This document shows positions 7,294 through 14,812 of a DNA stretch of 64,000 nucleotides, piece by piece. The DNA lies in assembly GCF_025154015.1 (NCBI RefSeq), contig NZ_JAOAMV010000006.1, positions 1 to 64,000 on the forward strand. The letters run 5' to 3'. Both the position numbers and the translations under genes were made by a program. The notes under the pieces are model-generated. The model was given only the letters and a program-made list of their open reading frames with translations. It ran no database searches and was not told where the DNA came from. The stretch is from Tsuneonella litorea. Lineage in GTDB: Bacteria; Pseudomonadota; Alphaproteobacteria; Sphingomonadales; Sphingomonadaceae. Position 1 is the first letter of the stretch; each line of letters opens with the position of its first letter.

Positions 7294-10214
7294 CCCCCGC
7301 CCAATTCATCGCCAAGTGGCGCCATGTCGAACTCAAGGAGCGCTCCGCATCGCAGGAACACTTCCTTGATCTGTGCGAACTGCTCGACATTGAAAAGCCC
7401 GCCAGCGCCGACCCAAAGGGCGAATGGTTCACCTTCGAAAAGGGCGCATCGAAAACCGGCGGCGGTGAAGGCTGGGCCGATGTCTGGCGCAGGCATTGCT
7501 TCGCCTGGGAATACAAAGGCAAGAAGAAGGACCTCGACCGCGCCTTCGCCCAGCTCCAGCAATATGCCATCGCGCTGGATAACCCGCCGCTGCTGATCGT
7601 CAGCGACATGGACCGGTTCCGGATCCACACCAACTGGACCAACACGGTGCAGGAGGTGCGCGAGTTCGCGCTGGACGACCTGCTTGACGGTGCAACCCGC
7701 GATTTGCTGCGTGCCTGCTTCCTCGATCCAGAGCGGCTGAAGCCGGCCAAGACCCGCCAGATGCTGACCGAAGAGGCAGCGGAAGAGTTCTCGCAACTGG
7801 CGCAGCGCCTGCGCGCGCGCGGGCATGATCCCCATTCGGTCGCGCATTTCGTTAACCGGCTCGTGTTCTGCATGTTCGCCGAGGATGTCGGCCTGCTGCC
7901 CGATCACATGTTCACCAAGATGCTGAAGGCCAGCGCCAAGACCCCGGAGCGGTTCGAAGGCAACGCCGCCAAGCTGTTTGCCGCGATGCACAAGGGCGGC
8001 GATCTGGATTTCACCCCCATTGAATGGTTCAACGGCGGGCTGTTCGACGATGACAGCGCCCTGCCGCTGAAACGCGCGGACATCGACAATCTGCTCGCCG
8101 CCGCCGCGCTCGACTGGTCGGAGATTGACCCCTCGATCCTCGGCACGCTGTTCGAACGCGGGCTGGACCCGGACAAGCGCAGCCAGCTCGGCGCGCACTA
8201 TACCGATCGCGACAAGATCATGCAAATCGTCGAGCCGGTCATCATCCGCCCGCTGACGACCGCGTGGGAGGCGGTGCGCGCAGAGATTGAAAGCCTGATC
8301 GCCAGCGCCCCCCGGCAGACGGCGGAAAAGCTGCTGAAAGGGGCCGAGCGGACGAGGCGTGACCGGGCCTTTGCCAAGGCGCAGGAACTGTTGCGCGGCT
8401 TTCTGGAGCGGCTGCGCAATTTCCGCGTGCTCGATCCCGCCTGCGGATCGGGCAATTTCCTCTACCTGTCGCTGCTCGCGCTCAAGGATATCGAGCACCG
8501 CGCCAATCTGGAGGCTGAGGCGCTGGGCTGCACGCGCGAGTTTCCCGCTGTCGGCCCAGAATGCGTGCTGGGGATCGAGCTCAACCCCTATGCCGCCGAA
8601 CTGGCGCGCGTGTCGGTGTGGATCGGCGAAATCCAGTGGATGCGCCGCAACGGGTTTGAGGCGGCCAAGAACCCGATCCTGCGCAGCCTCGGCAATATCG
8701 CAAACCGCGATGCCGTGCTGGTGACGGACGGGCACGGCAATCCGGTGCTGGATGCCGAGGGCAAGCCGCAGCGCGCATCATGGCCCGATGCGGACGTGGT
8801 GGTGGGCAATCCGCCGTTCCTCGGCAACAAGAAGATGATCGGCGAACTGGGCGAGGATTACACCGTCGCGCTGCGCAAGGCATGGCCGCAGGTGCCAGGA
8901 GGGGCTGATCTTGTTTGCTACTGGTTCGCGGGCGCGTGGGACCGGATGGCGGCGGGCCGATTGCACCGCGCCGGGCTGGTCGCCACCAATTCCATTCGCG
9001 GCGGCGCGAACCGCGCAGTGCTCAAGCCCGTGGTGGAGCATGGCCGGATTTTCGAGGCGTGGAGCGACGAGGACTGGACCGTCGAGGGCGCGGCGGTGCG
9101 GGTGTCGCTGGTGTGCTTCGAGCGCGAGGCTGGCGCGGGAGCGGCGCTGCTGGATGGTCTCGAAGTTGCGCGGGTCCATGCTGACCTGTCTGGGGGCGGC
9201 TCTGGTGTTGATCTCACTAAATCAACGCGGCTACCGCAGAACCAGTCAGTCTGCTTTGAGGGGCTTAAGAAATACGGCGACTTTGAGGTTCCGGGCGAAG
9301 TAGCTCGCAGATGGTTGCAGCTTCCCCGCAATGTAAATGGCCTATCAAATTCCCATGTCCTAGCCCCTTGGGTCATCGCAATCGACATAGTCCGCCGTCC
9401 ACTTGATCGTTGGGTGGTCGATTTTGAAGACGCCCTGAGCCTGGCTGAAGCGGCCTGCTTTGAAGCCCCTTTCGCCCACGTTGAAGCTAACGTGAAACCA
9501 ACCCGCGCCAAGGATCGCAACACGCGAACGAGGGACTTCTGGTGGAGGTTCGAGCGAAGCCGTCCCGAGTTGCGGGTGCGTCTAACTGGTCTCAAGCGCT
9601 ACATCGCGACACCGGTCGTGGCGAAACATCGCATATTTTCATGGGTGCCTAGTTCGGCTCTGCCCTCTAATCTGCTGGACGCCATCGCCCGCGACGACGA
9701 CACCACCTTCGGCATCCTGCACAGCCACTTCCACGAGGTCTGGTCGCTGCGCATGGGCACCTCGCTGGAGGACCGACCGCGCTACACCCCTTCGACCACC
9801 TTCGAAACCTTCCCCTTCCCCGAAGGCCTGACGCCCGACATTCCCGCCGCCGACTATGCCGCTGACCCGCGCGCGCAGGCCATCGCCGCTGCCGCCGAGC
9901 GGCTCAACACCTTGCGCGAAAACTGGCTGAACCCGCCCGATCTGGTCGAGCGCGTGCCCGAAGTCGTCCCCGGCTATCCCGACCGCATCCTGCCACAGGA
10001 CGAAGCCGCCGCGCAGGAACTGAAGAAGCGCACGCTCACCAACCTCTACAATGCCCGCCCCGCCTGGCTCGATCACGCCCACCGCGCATTGGATGAAGCG
10101 GTCGCCGATGCCTATGGCTGGGGCGAAGACTACCGCGCCGGCACCCTGACCGACGACGAAGTGCTCGCCCGGCTGTTCCGCCTCAACCAGCAGCGCGCGG
10201 GGCCAGCAAGATGA
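7290..10214 (+). CDS. MmeI-like (type IIL) restriction endonuclease-DNA methyltransferase
   Basis: A 974-residue single-chain RM protein of the MmeI family, which cleaves unmodified DNA at a distance and methylates adenine on one strand of its site. N-terminal PD-(D/E)XK nuclease: Asp64-x9-Glu74-Tyr-Lys76 (in FAWEYKGK), the exact D-x9-ExK spacing of MmeI. A helical spacer follows, then a gamma-class N6-adenine methyltransferase with motif I ([10 protein letters not shown], from about 381) and motif IV NPPF (Asn507). A target-recognition region (about 637-790, including [17 protein letters not shown]) and a C-terminal helical part complete it. The TRD stretch (about 9200-9660) is visibly AT-richer than the flanks, consistent with specificity exchange. 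It overlaps the convergent ynfA by 32 bp. Its role is element-borne defence or retention. Confidence 0.93.
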   Translation: MTPAQFIAKWRHVELKERSASQEHFLDLCELLDIEKPASADPKGEWFTFEKGASKTGGGEGWADVWRRHCFAWEYKGKKKDLDRAFAQLQQYAIALDNPPLLIVSDMDRFRIHTNWTNTVQEVREFALDDLLDGATRDLLRACFLDPERLKPAKTRQMLTEEAAEEFSQLAQRLRARGHDPHSVAHFVNRLVFCMFAEDVGLLPDHMFTKMLKASAKTPERFEGNAAKLFAAMHKGGDLDFTPIEWFNGGLFDDDSALPLKRADIDNLLAAAALDWSEIDPSILGTLFERGLDPDKRSQLGAHYTDRDKIMQIVEPVIIRPLTTAWEAVRAEIESLIASAPRQTAEKLLKGAERTRRDRAFAKAQELLRGFLERLRNFRVLDPACGSGNFLYLSLLALKDIEHRANLEAEALGCTREFPAVGPECVLGIELNPYAAELARVSVWIGEIQWMRRNGFEAAKNPILRSLGNIANRDAVLVTDGHGNPVLDAEGKPQRASWPDADVVVGNPPFLGNKKMIGELGEDYTVALRKAWPQVPGGADLVCYWFAGAWDRMAAGRLHRAGLVATNSIRGGANRAVLKPVVEHGRIFEAWSDEDWTVEGAAVRVSLVCFEREAGAGAALLDGLEVARVHADLSGGGSGVDLTKSTRLPQNQSVCFEGLKKYGDFEVPGEVARRWLQLPRNVNGLSNSHVLAPWVIAIDIVRRPLDRWVVDFEDALSLAEAACFEAPFAHVEANVKPTRAKDRNTRTRDFWWRFERSRPELRVRLTGLKRYIATPVVAKHRIFSWVPSSALPSNLLDAIARDDDTTFGILHSHFHEVWSLRMGTSLEDRPRYTPSTTFETFPFPEGLTPDIPAADYAADPRAQAIAAAAERLNTLRENWLNPPDLVERVPEVVPGYPDRILPQDEAAAQELKKRTLTNLYNARPAWLDHAHRALDEAVADAYGWGEDYRAGTLTDDEVLARLFRLNQQRAGPAR

Positions 10215-10524
10215 TCGCCGCGCCGCCGAGGCACACCGCCCCGCCCAGCACATCCCACCGGTCTGGCCGTGCGCCTTCCGCCAGCCACTGCCAGCACAGC
10301 GCGGACAGGATATAGACCCCGCCATAGGCAGCATAGGCACGCCCGGCATAGTCGCTTTCCACCAGCGTCAGCAGCCAGGCAAACAGCGCCAGCGATGCCA
10401 TGCCGGGGATCAGCCACCACACCGGCTTGTCAAGCCGCAGCCAGGCCCAGAAGGCAAAGCAGCCAGCAATCTCCGCCACGGCAGCACCAAGGTAGACCAG
10501 CAGGGAAAGAACGTTGGGCTGCAA
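10183..10524 (-). CDS. ynfA: YnfA/UPF0060 family small membrane protein
   Basis: A small integral membrane protein of about 108-113 residues with four predicted membrane helices. Family hallmarks: [38 protein letters not shown] and a C-terminal [18 protein letters not shown]. YnfA proteins are DMT-like small transporters linked to multidrug or cation tolerance; the exact substrate is not established. No ATG lies at the expected position. A TTG at 10522-10524 ([13 protein letters not shown]) gives a normal length; the reading frame further upstream is unrelated. It overlaps the MmeI-like gene tail-to-tail by 32 bp. Confidence 0.8.
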   Translation of the reverse strand: MQPNVLSLLVYLGAAVAEIAGCFAFWAWLRLDKPVWWLIPGMASLALFAWLLTLVESDYAGRAYAAYGGVYILSALCWQWLAEGARPDRWDVLGGAVCLGGAAIILLAPRAAG

Positions 10525-10596
10525 GGCGATTCCAGACCGGATGACAAGTAGAGGCGTCTGCCGGTATGCCGACCCGCAGAGTTCGTGCAAGCATGA

Positions 10597-10683
10597 TCGC
10601 CCTTGCCCCGGCGCACCCGATGCTGGAAGGCGCTGGGACTGGTGCTCGTGGTCGCGGGGTTGAAGATGATCGGTTTTTACTGA
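10597..10683 (+). pseudogene. Possible C-terminal remnant of a membrane protein
   Basis: A short frame without a start, bounded upstream by a stop at 10594-10596, reads ...[20 protein letters not shown] and then stops. It looks like the last transmembrane helix and end of a lost transporter. The family cannot be identified from this length. It lies between ynfA and crcB in the transporter cargo and fits a deletion scar. Confidence 0.25.
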
Positions 10684-10758
10684 TGCGAATGATAAGGCGC
10701 GGCATGCTGACACTGCCGTGTTACCGCTGCAATTGGACATGCTTGACGGGATGATGTC

Positions 10759-11139
10759 ATGATCCGCCATACGCTCATTGTATTTCTGGGTGCAGGGCTT
10801 GGCGGTGCGCTCCGCCATCTGGCGAACTTCGCAATAACGCGCGCCCTTGGCTCGACTTTTCCGTCAGGCATCCTTGCGGTGAACATCGTCGGATGTTTCG
10901 CCATGGGGGCCATCATCGGCTGGTTCGCCCTGCGCCATGATCCGGGGCAAGACTGGCGATTGTTCCTGACGACGGGATTTCTGGGCGGTTTCACGACCTT
11001 TTCCGCTTTCGCGCTCGACAGCGCGACGCTGTGGGAACGTGGAGCCGAAGGCAGCGCGGCGGCCTATGTCCTTGTCTCGGTGATCGGCTCGCTCGTCGCC
11101 GTGGGCGCGGGGCTGGCGCTGGTGCGCAGCCTGTCGTGA
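10759..11139 (+). CDS. crcB: Fluoride exporter CrcB/Fluc
   Basis: A 126-residue four-helix CrcB protein that should dimerise in the inner membrane and export fluoride. Family motifs: [29 protein letters not shown] and [17 protein letters not shown], which carries the pore phenylalanines and the central sodium-binding turn. Length is typical. It is convergent with the corA pair (34 bp gap). I looked for a crcB-motif fluoride riboswitch in the 75 bp upstream and could not match the consensus. Confidence 0.93.
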   Translation: MIRHTLIVFLGAGLGGALRHLANFAITRALGSTFPSGILAVNIVGCFAMGAIIGWFALRHDPGQDWRLFLTTGFLGGFTTFSAFALDSATLWERGAEGSAAAYVLVSVIGSLVAVGAGLALVRSLS

Positions 11140-11172
11140 CGCTGGGTGGGCGGATATCGGCCGTACTGGCCC

Positions 11173-12141
11173 TTAAAGCCAGCCCCGCCGCTTGAAGTAG
11201 AAGAATGGCAGCAAGACCGAGATTACCATCAGCCCAAGCGCAAAAGGGTAGCCCATCGGCCACTTGAGTTCAGGCATGAATTCGAAGTTCATGCCGTAGA
11301 TCGAGGCTACCAGTGTGGGTGGCAGAAAGACCACCGCGGCGACCGAGAAAATCTTGATGATGCCATTCTGTTCGATGTTGATCATGCCCAGCGTGGCGTC
11401 GAGCAGGAAGTTGATTTTCTGAGACAGAAAAGCATCGTGATCCGCCAGCGAGCGGATATCCCGTGCGATAGTCTTCATCCGCTCGCGGATGTCCTTGCGG
11501 CTCTTGCGCTGTAGCAGCAGCGTTGTGGCGAAGGTGCAAAGGCGCTCCAGCGAGACCAGGCTGTCGCGCACATTGGAGACGGCATTGGCGTGCCGGCCAA
11601 GATTGGCGAGGACCCTGCCAAAATCCTGCGGCACACGGGAATGGATATCGGTCTTGGCGAAAACCGTCTTGGACACGCCTTCGATTTCCTTGCCGTATCG
11701 TTCGAGGATATCAGCCAGGCGATCAACAATCGCTTCAAGCAACTGGACGAAAACCTCTTCACCATCGCTGGCGATTGCAAGGCCGCGATCGGAGCGCTGG
11801 AGCATCAGCGAGAAGACGCGTGGTTCGTGATGGCGCAAAGTGACCAGCGATTTGGCCGACAGGACAAAGGTAACGGGTGCCATCTCGGGCTCCTCCGAGT
11901 CACCGAAGGCAGGCAATATGGCGGTCATGAACGCCGTTGAACCCTCAAGATAGAGACGCGAGGAGATTTCGATCTCCTCCATCTCTTCCCGGTCAGGAAT
12001 CTCGACGCCGAGCCAACGATTAATCTCCCGCTCTTCCTCTGCAGTCGGGCGCAGGAGGTCGATCCATGTCGCCTCGGTCTGGGGGTCCAGACTTGCCGCA
12101 ACAGAGCGCAATCTGCCGCCTTGGCTTTCGAAAATATGCAT
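11173..12141 (-). CDS. corA: CorA-family magnesium/divalent cation transporter (copy 1)
   Basis: A 322-residue CorA protein: a soluble N-terminal funnel domain, long coiled helices (about 130-250), then two C-terminal membrane helices with the signature YGMNFEFMPEL between them and the basic tail FKRRGWL. The GMN motif and MPEL loop indicate Mg2+/Co2+ selectivity rather than ZntB-type efflux. It lies 45 bp downstream of a second corA on the same strand and is probably cotranscribed with it. Its partner is clearly diverged, so this is not a recent duplication. Confidence 0.93.
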   Translation of the reverse strand: MHIFESQGGRLRSVAASLDPQTEATWIDLLRPTAEEEREINRWLGVEIPDREEMEEIEISSRLYLEGSTAFMTAILPAFGDSEEPEMAPVTFVLSAKSLVTLRHHEPRVFSLMLQRSDRGLAIASDGEEVFVQLLEAIVDRLADILERYGKEIEGVSKTVFAKTDIHSRVPQDFGRVLANLGRHANAVSNVRDSLVSLERLCTFATTLLLQRKSRKDIRERMKTIARDIRSLADHDAFLSQKINFLLDATLGMINIEQNGIIKIFSVAAVVFLPPTLVASIYGMNFEFMPELKWPMGYPFALGLMVISVLLPFFYFKRRGWL

Positions 12142-12186
12142 TGCACTACCTATTCCGATTGAGTGCCCGAACAGCGTTGGGCAGGC

Positions 12187-13158
12187 CTATAGCCAGCCGG
12201 ATTTCTTGAAGCGTACGAATAGCACGAGGCAGATCGCCGCAATCACGCCCAGCACCACGAAATAGGCGTATTCCATGCGCAGCTCCGGCATATTGTCGAA
12301 ATTCATGCCGTAAATTCCTGCAATGGCTGTGGGAACGGCAAGGATTGCCGCCCACGAGGCCAGCTTGCGGGTGATGTCGCCTTGACGCTGCTGTTCGATA
12401 AGGGCGCTTGTTTCCATCACCGAGTTGAGCATTTCCCGATGGAGAGCCGCAAGCGAGGCAACCCGCCGCACGTGGTCAAGCACGTCACGGAAATAGGGGC
12501 GAACCTCGGCATCGATATTGGGCAAATCGAGGGTCGCAAGCTTGGCGCAAACATCCTCCATCGGGATCAGCATCCGCTGAAGCAGTAACAGGTCGCGGCG
12601 CAGATTGAACAATTCGCGCATCTCGGCCCGGGTCAACGCGGACTCCAGCGCGCTTTGTTCGAGCCTGCCGACGATTTCACCGGCCGCGTCGATGACCGGG
12701 AAGTAATTGTCAGCGATGAGATCGAGCACCGCGTGCAATACGTAGTCAACGCCATGCGCCAGTAGCGAAGGTCGGGACTCCAGCTTGGTGCGCAAGCCGG
12801 AATGGCCCTGATCGGAACCGTGCCGAACGGTCACGATATGGTTGGAACCCACGAATATGGCCGTCTCGCCATAAGCGATCTTCCCTTCCGCCATTTTCGC
12901 CGTGCGCACCACAATGAACAGCTGGTCGCCATAGATTTCCAGCTTCGGCAGCTGATGCGCGTGCAAGGCATCTTCGACCGCCAGCGGATGAAGGCTGAAT
13001 GCGCTCGCGCAGGCGCTAAGTTCCTCGGCGGTGGGCTCGAACAGACCTACCCAGCTGAAAGCGTCCGGAGTCTCTTTGTGCGTTGCCTGGCCGATATTGT
13101 CAGGCAAGTCCCCGGCAGGGTGACCCGCCTTGTACTCACGCGCCGCAATGATTGCCAT
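12187..13158 (-). CDS. corA: CorA-family magnesium/divalent cation transporter (copy 2)
   Basis: A 323-residue CorA paralogue ending in two membrane helices with YGMNFDNMPEL and the tail FKKSGWL. The frame is open further upstream, but the start MAIIAAREYK has AGGAGG 7 bases before it. Its first 23 bp overlap the end of the preceding methyltransferase gene, implying one transcript methyltransferase-corA-corA. Two diverged CorA proteins could form separate pentamers with different ion preference (inference). Confidence 0.93.
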   Translation of the reverse strand: MAIIAAREYKAGHPAGDLPDNIGQATHKETPDAFSWVGLFEPTAEELSACASAFSLHPLAVEDALHAHQLPKLEIYGDQLFIVVRTAKMAEGKIAYGETAIFVGSNHIVTVRHGSDQGHSGLRTKLESRPSLLAHGVDYVLHAVLDLIADNYFPVIDAAGEIVGRLEQSALESALTRAEMRELFNLRRDLLLLQRMLIPMEDVCAKLATLDLPNIDAEVRPYFRDVLDHVRRVASLAALHREMLNSVMETSALIEQQRQGDITRKLASWAAILAVPTAIAGIYGMNFDNMPELRMEYAYFVVLGVIAAICLVLFVRFKKSGWL

Positions 13159-13900
13159 CGGCACTCCTCCTGCCCACCAGCAGCCCTTTGGCTCCCCCGC
13201 CCTCGAAAAGAAAATCGAAATCTTTCCATCTCTTGCGCCACCGCCGCGCAATAACCCGTTCTCCCGGCCGTGCGGCGTCATCGAGCATGATCGCGCCGCC
13301 GGGAGTGATCCGATCAAACAGGCGCTCGGCCATGCCCCTTGCAAAGGGATGCACCGCCCATGGCGGTCCATCGATCACCAGCAAATCGATCCGGGGGGGC
13401 AGATGGGAAAGCGCATACCAGAGACCCGGCCATGCGGCATCGCGGAGGGTGAGCGGGGCGTAATGAAACGCGGCTGACAACCCGTTCTCGTCAAGCCACG
13501 CATCCATCTGTCTCACGAAAGGCTCGTGCTGGTCGTAGCTGTGCAAACTGCCGCCGCCGTGCAGCAAGAGCGCCTTGGCGATGACCAGCGACGTCGCCCC
13601 CGAACCCAGTTCAACAACCACAGCTGGCTTGCGCGCCTCGATTTCATCGACAATCCGGTGAAGCAGATAGGTATCCGCCTTCCAGCTTCCGAGGTGCGGC
13701 AAGGCGTCGAGTTCCAGTTCGACCCGTTCGAGAAGGGCGCGCTTTTCAGCTTGCGTGCCGCCGTAAAGGCTCTTGAGCAACCAGGGCCACTGAACGAGCG
13801 CAAAACCGATTTGGAACAGCCTTTCACCGAACGTTCGTGTAGCGCTCCCATGGTCTGAAAGGTCTTTGGCCAGCAGGCCCGTGAGATGTTTTGAGGTCAA
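13136..13900 (-). CDS. Class I SAM-dependent methyltransferase (Methyltransf_24-like)
   Basis: A 254-residue protein with a Rossmann-fold methyltransferase core: motif I VVELGSGATSLVIAKAL, then LHSYDQHEPF, LLVIDGPPW and a later GGAIMLDDAAR, as in O-methyltransferase/FkbM-like small-molecule enzymes. The substrate is unknown. The only available start is a TTG (13898-13900) with a weak ribosome site. Its end overlaps the start of corA copy 2 by 23 bp, so it heads the cation-transport operon. Confidence 0.7.
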   Translation of the reverse strand: MTSKHLTGLLAKDLSDHGSATRTFGERLFQIGFALVQWPWLLKSLYGGTQAEKRALLERVELELDALPHLGSWKADTYLLHRIVDEIEARKPAVVVELGSGATSLVIAKALLLHGGGSLHSYDQHEPFVRQMDAWLDENGLSAAFHYAPLTLRDAAWPGLWYALSHLPPRIDLLVIDGPPWAVHPFARGMAERLFDRITPGGAIMLDDAARPGERVIARRWRKRWKDFDFLFEGGGAKGLLVGRRSADGNHCGA

Positions 13901-14069
13901 CGTATATCAGCCTGATTGAATTGGGTGGTCGGCGTTGCGGTAGCGAAGCCTTGTTGCGATTGCGAACAGAAAAGGGTCGGCGGTCAGCAGGCGAATGCCG
14001 TTCATGCAAACGGATGGGATGTTACTCTATTGCCGGGTCACGGCTTGTGCACCATTGGGTAACATCGAG

Positions 14070-14375
14070 TCAGTCCTGCTGCGTTCGAACTTTTGCTTCC
14101 GCCTCAAACGCCCGCTTCCCCTTACGCTTCCACAGCACCAGCGCCTGTTCACGATCATCGCCGCGCATTTTGGCCGCGACGGTGAGGAACGCGCCGTAGA
14201 GCGTGGCGCGATCATCATCGGCCAGTTCGACCAGCCCGGCCTTCACCACCAAGCCGCCCAGTTCGATCAGTTGCCGCGTGCGTTCGCGGCGTTTGACCTG
14301 CCATTCGCGCATGTCGGTTCGCGCCTTTGCCGCCTCAAGCCGATGCCGCGCCGCCGTCAAGCGGGAGAGTGCCAT
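14070..14375 (-). CDS. traD: Conjugal transfer protein TraD (Ti-type, PF06412-like)
   Basis: A 101-residue basic protein containing REWQVKRRERTRQLIELGGLVVKAGL and DDRATLYGAFL, the core of the small Ti-plasmid-type TraD family, which is unrelated to F TraD. It is probably a relaxosome accessory. The ATG at 14375 has AAGG upstream and lies 5 bp after the traC stop. An upstream ATG at 14396 (MDLKASRM) would overlap traC by 17 bp. The C-terminus is lysine-rich. The 13901-14069 gap before the methyltransferase gene shows nothing clear. Confidence 0.85.
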   Translation of the reverse strand: MALSRLTAARHRLEAAKARTDMREWQVKRRERTRQLIELGGLVVKAGLVELADDDRATLYGAFLTVAAKMRGDDREQALVLWKRKGKRAFEAEAKVRTQQD

Positions 14376-14379
14376 CCGG

Positions 14380-14640
14380 CTAGCCTTGAGGTCCATCGCC
14401 ACGCTTGCGCGCCTTGCTCTGAAAGAAGGCCGCGCCCCGCTTGCGCCACGCTTCCTTCCGTTGGGCTTCGCTGTTTTCCGCAATAACCAGCAGCGCACCG
14501 GCCAACGTTTCCGCATCGGTTGCATCGGCCCCTGTGGCGATCACCAGTTCGCCGAGTTGCTGCACGCGGCGTTCCTTCAGTTGCTTCGCCTTGTCGGCGA
14601 GCGCCTTCAGTTCCGAATCAAAGTCGCGGGGTTTGCGCAT
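14380..14640 (-). CDS. traC: Conjugal transfer protein TraC (Ti-type)
   Basis: An 86-residue protein beginning MRKPRDFDSELKALADKAKQ, with VQQLGELVIATGADATDAETLAGALL and a basic end AAFFQSKARKR. This is the TraC-like relaxosome accessory found beside Ti/sphingomonad TraA relaxases. GGAGA lies at the right distance before the ATG. It is divergent from traA; the intergenic region carries the oriT candidate, the same arrangement as traC/traA of Agrobacterium plasmids. Confidence 0.87.
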   Translation of the reverse strand: MRKPRDFDSELKALADKAKQLKERRVQQLGELVIATGADATDAETLAGALLVIAENSEAQRKEAWRKRGAAFFQSKARKRGDGPQG

Positions 14641-14756
14641 CGAAGTTCTCCATTGAGAGGTGATGCGCTGATGATAATATCGATGCTCCGCCAATGCTGT
14701 AGAGTCGTCGAGACGGCCTGATACTGGATAGTCCCGAGCAGGATTTTATCATGGGA

Positions 14757-14783
14757 GGGCGCGCTTATACGTCGTGCCGACGT
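14757..14783. other. oriT: Candidate origin of transfer (oriT) with nick-type motif
   Basis: Between divergent traC and traA lies GGGCGCGCTTATACGTCG, directly followed by the other half of an inverted repeat ACGTCG-TGC-CGACGT (14769-14783). From memory it resembles the Ti/RSF1010-type nic region (GGGCGCAATTATACGTCG). Position, symmetry and motif agree with the MOBQ relaxase encoded alongside. The nick position is not determined here. Confidence 0.65.
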
Positions 14784-14812
14784 GGCGCTCATGGCGTAGA
14801 TGGATTGCCGTC

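Noticed and set aside
10684-10758. Fluoride riboswitch upstream of crcB
   Set aside because: The stretch has hairpin-like pieces but I could not match the crcB-motif consensus or its pseudoknot, so I do not call it.
11173-13158. Recent tandem duplication of corA
   Set aside because: The two proteins agree mainly at the GMN-MPEL region and tail; the rest is too different for a recent copy.
14774-14812. Upstream extension of traA to the first in-frame start
   Set aside because: It would translate part of the candidate oriT and adds no relaxase similarity; MAIFHLSVK at 14813 is the family start.
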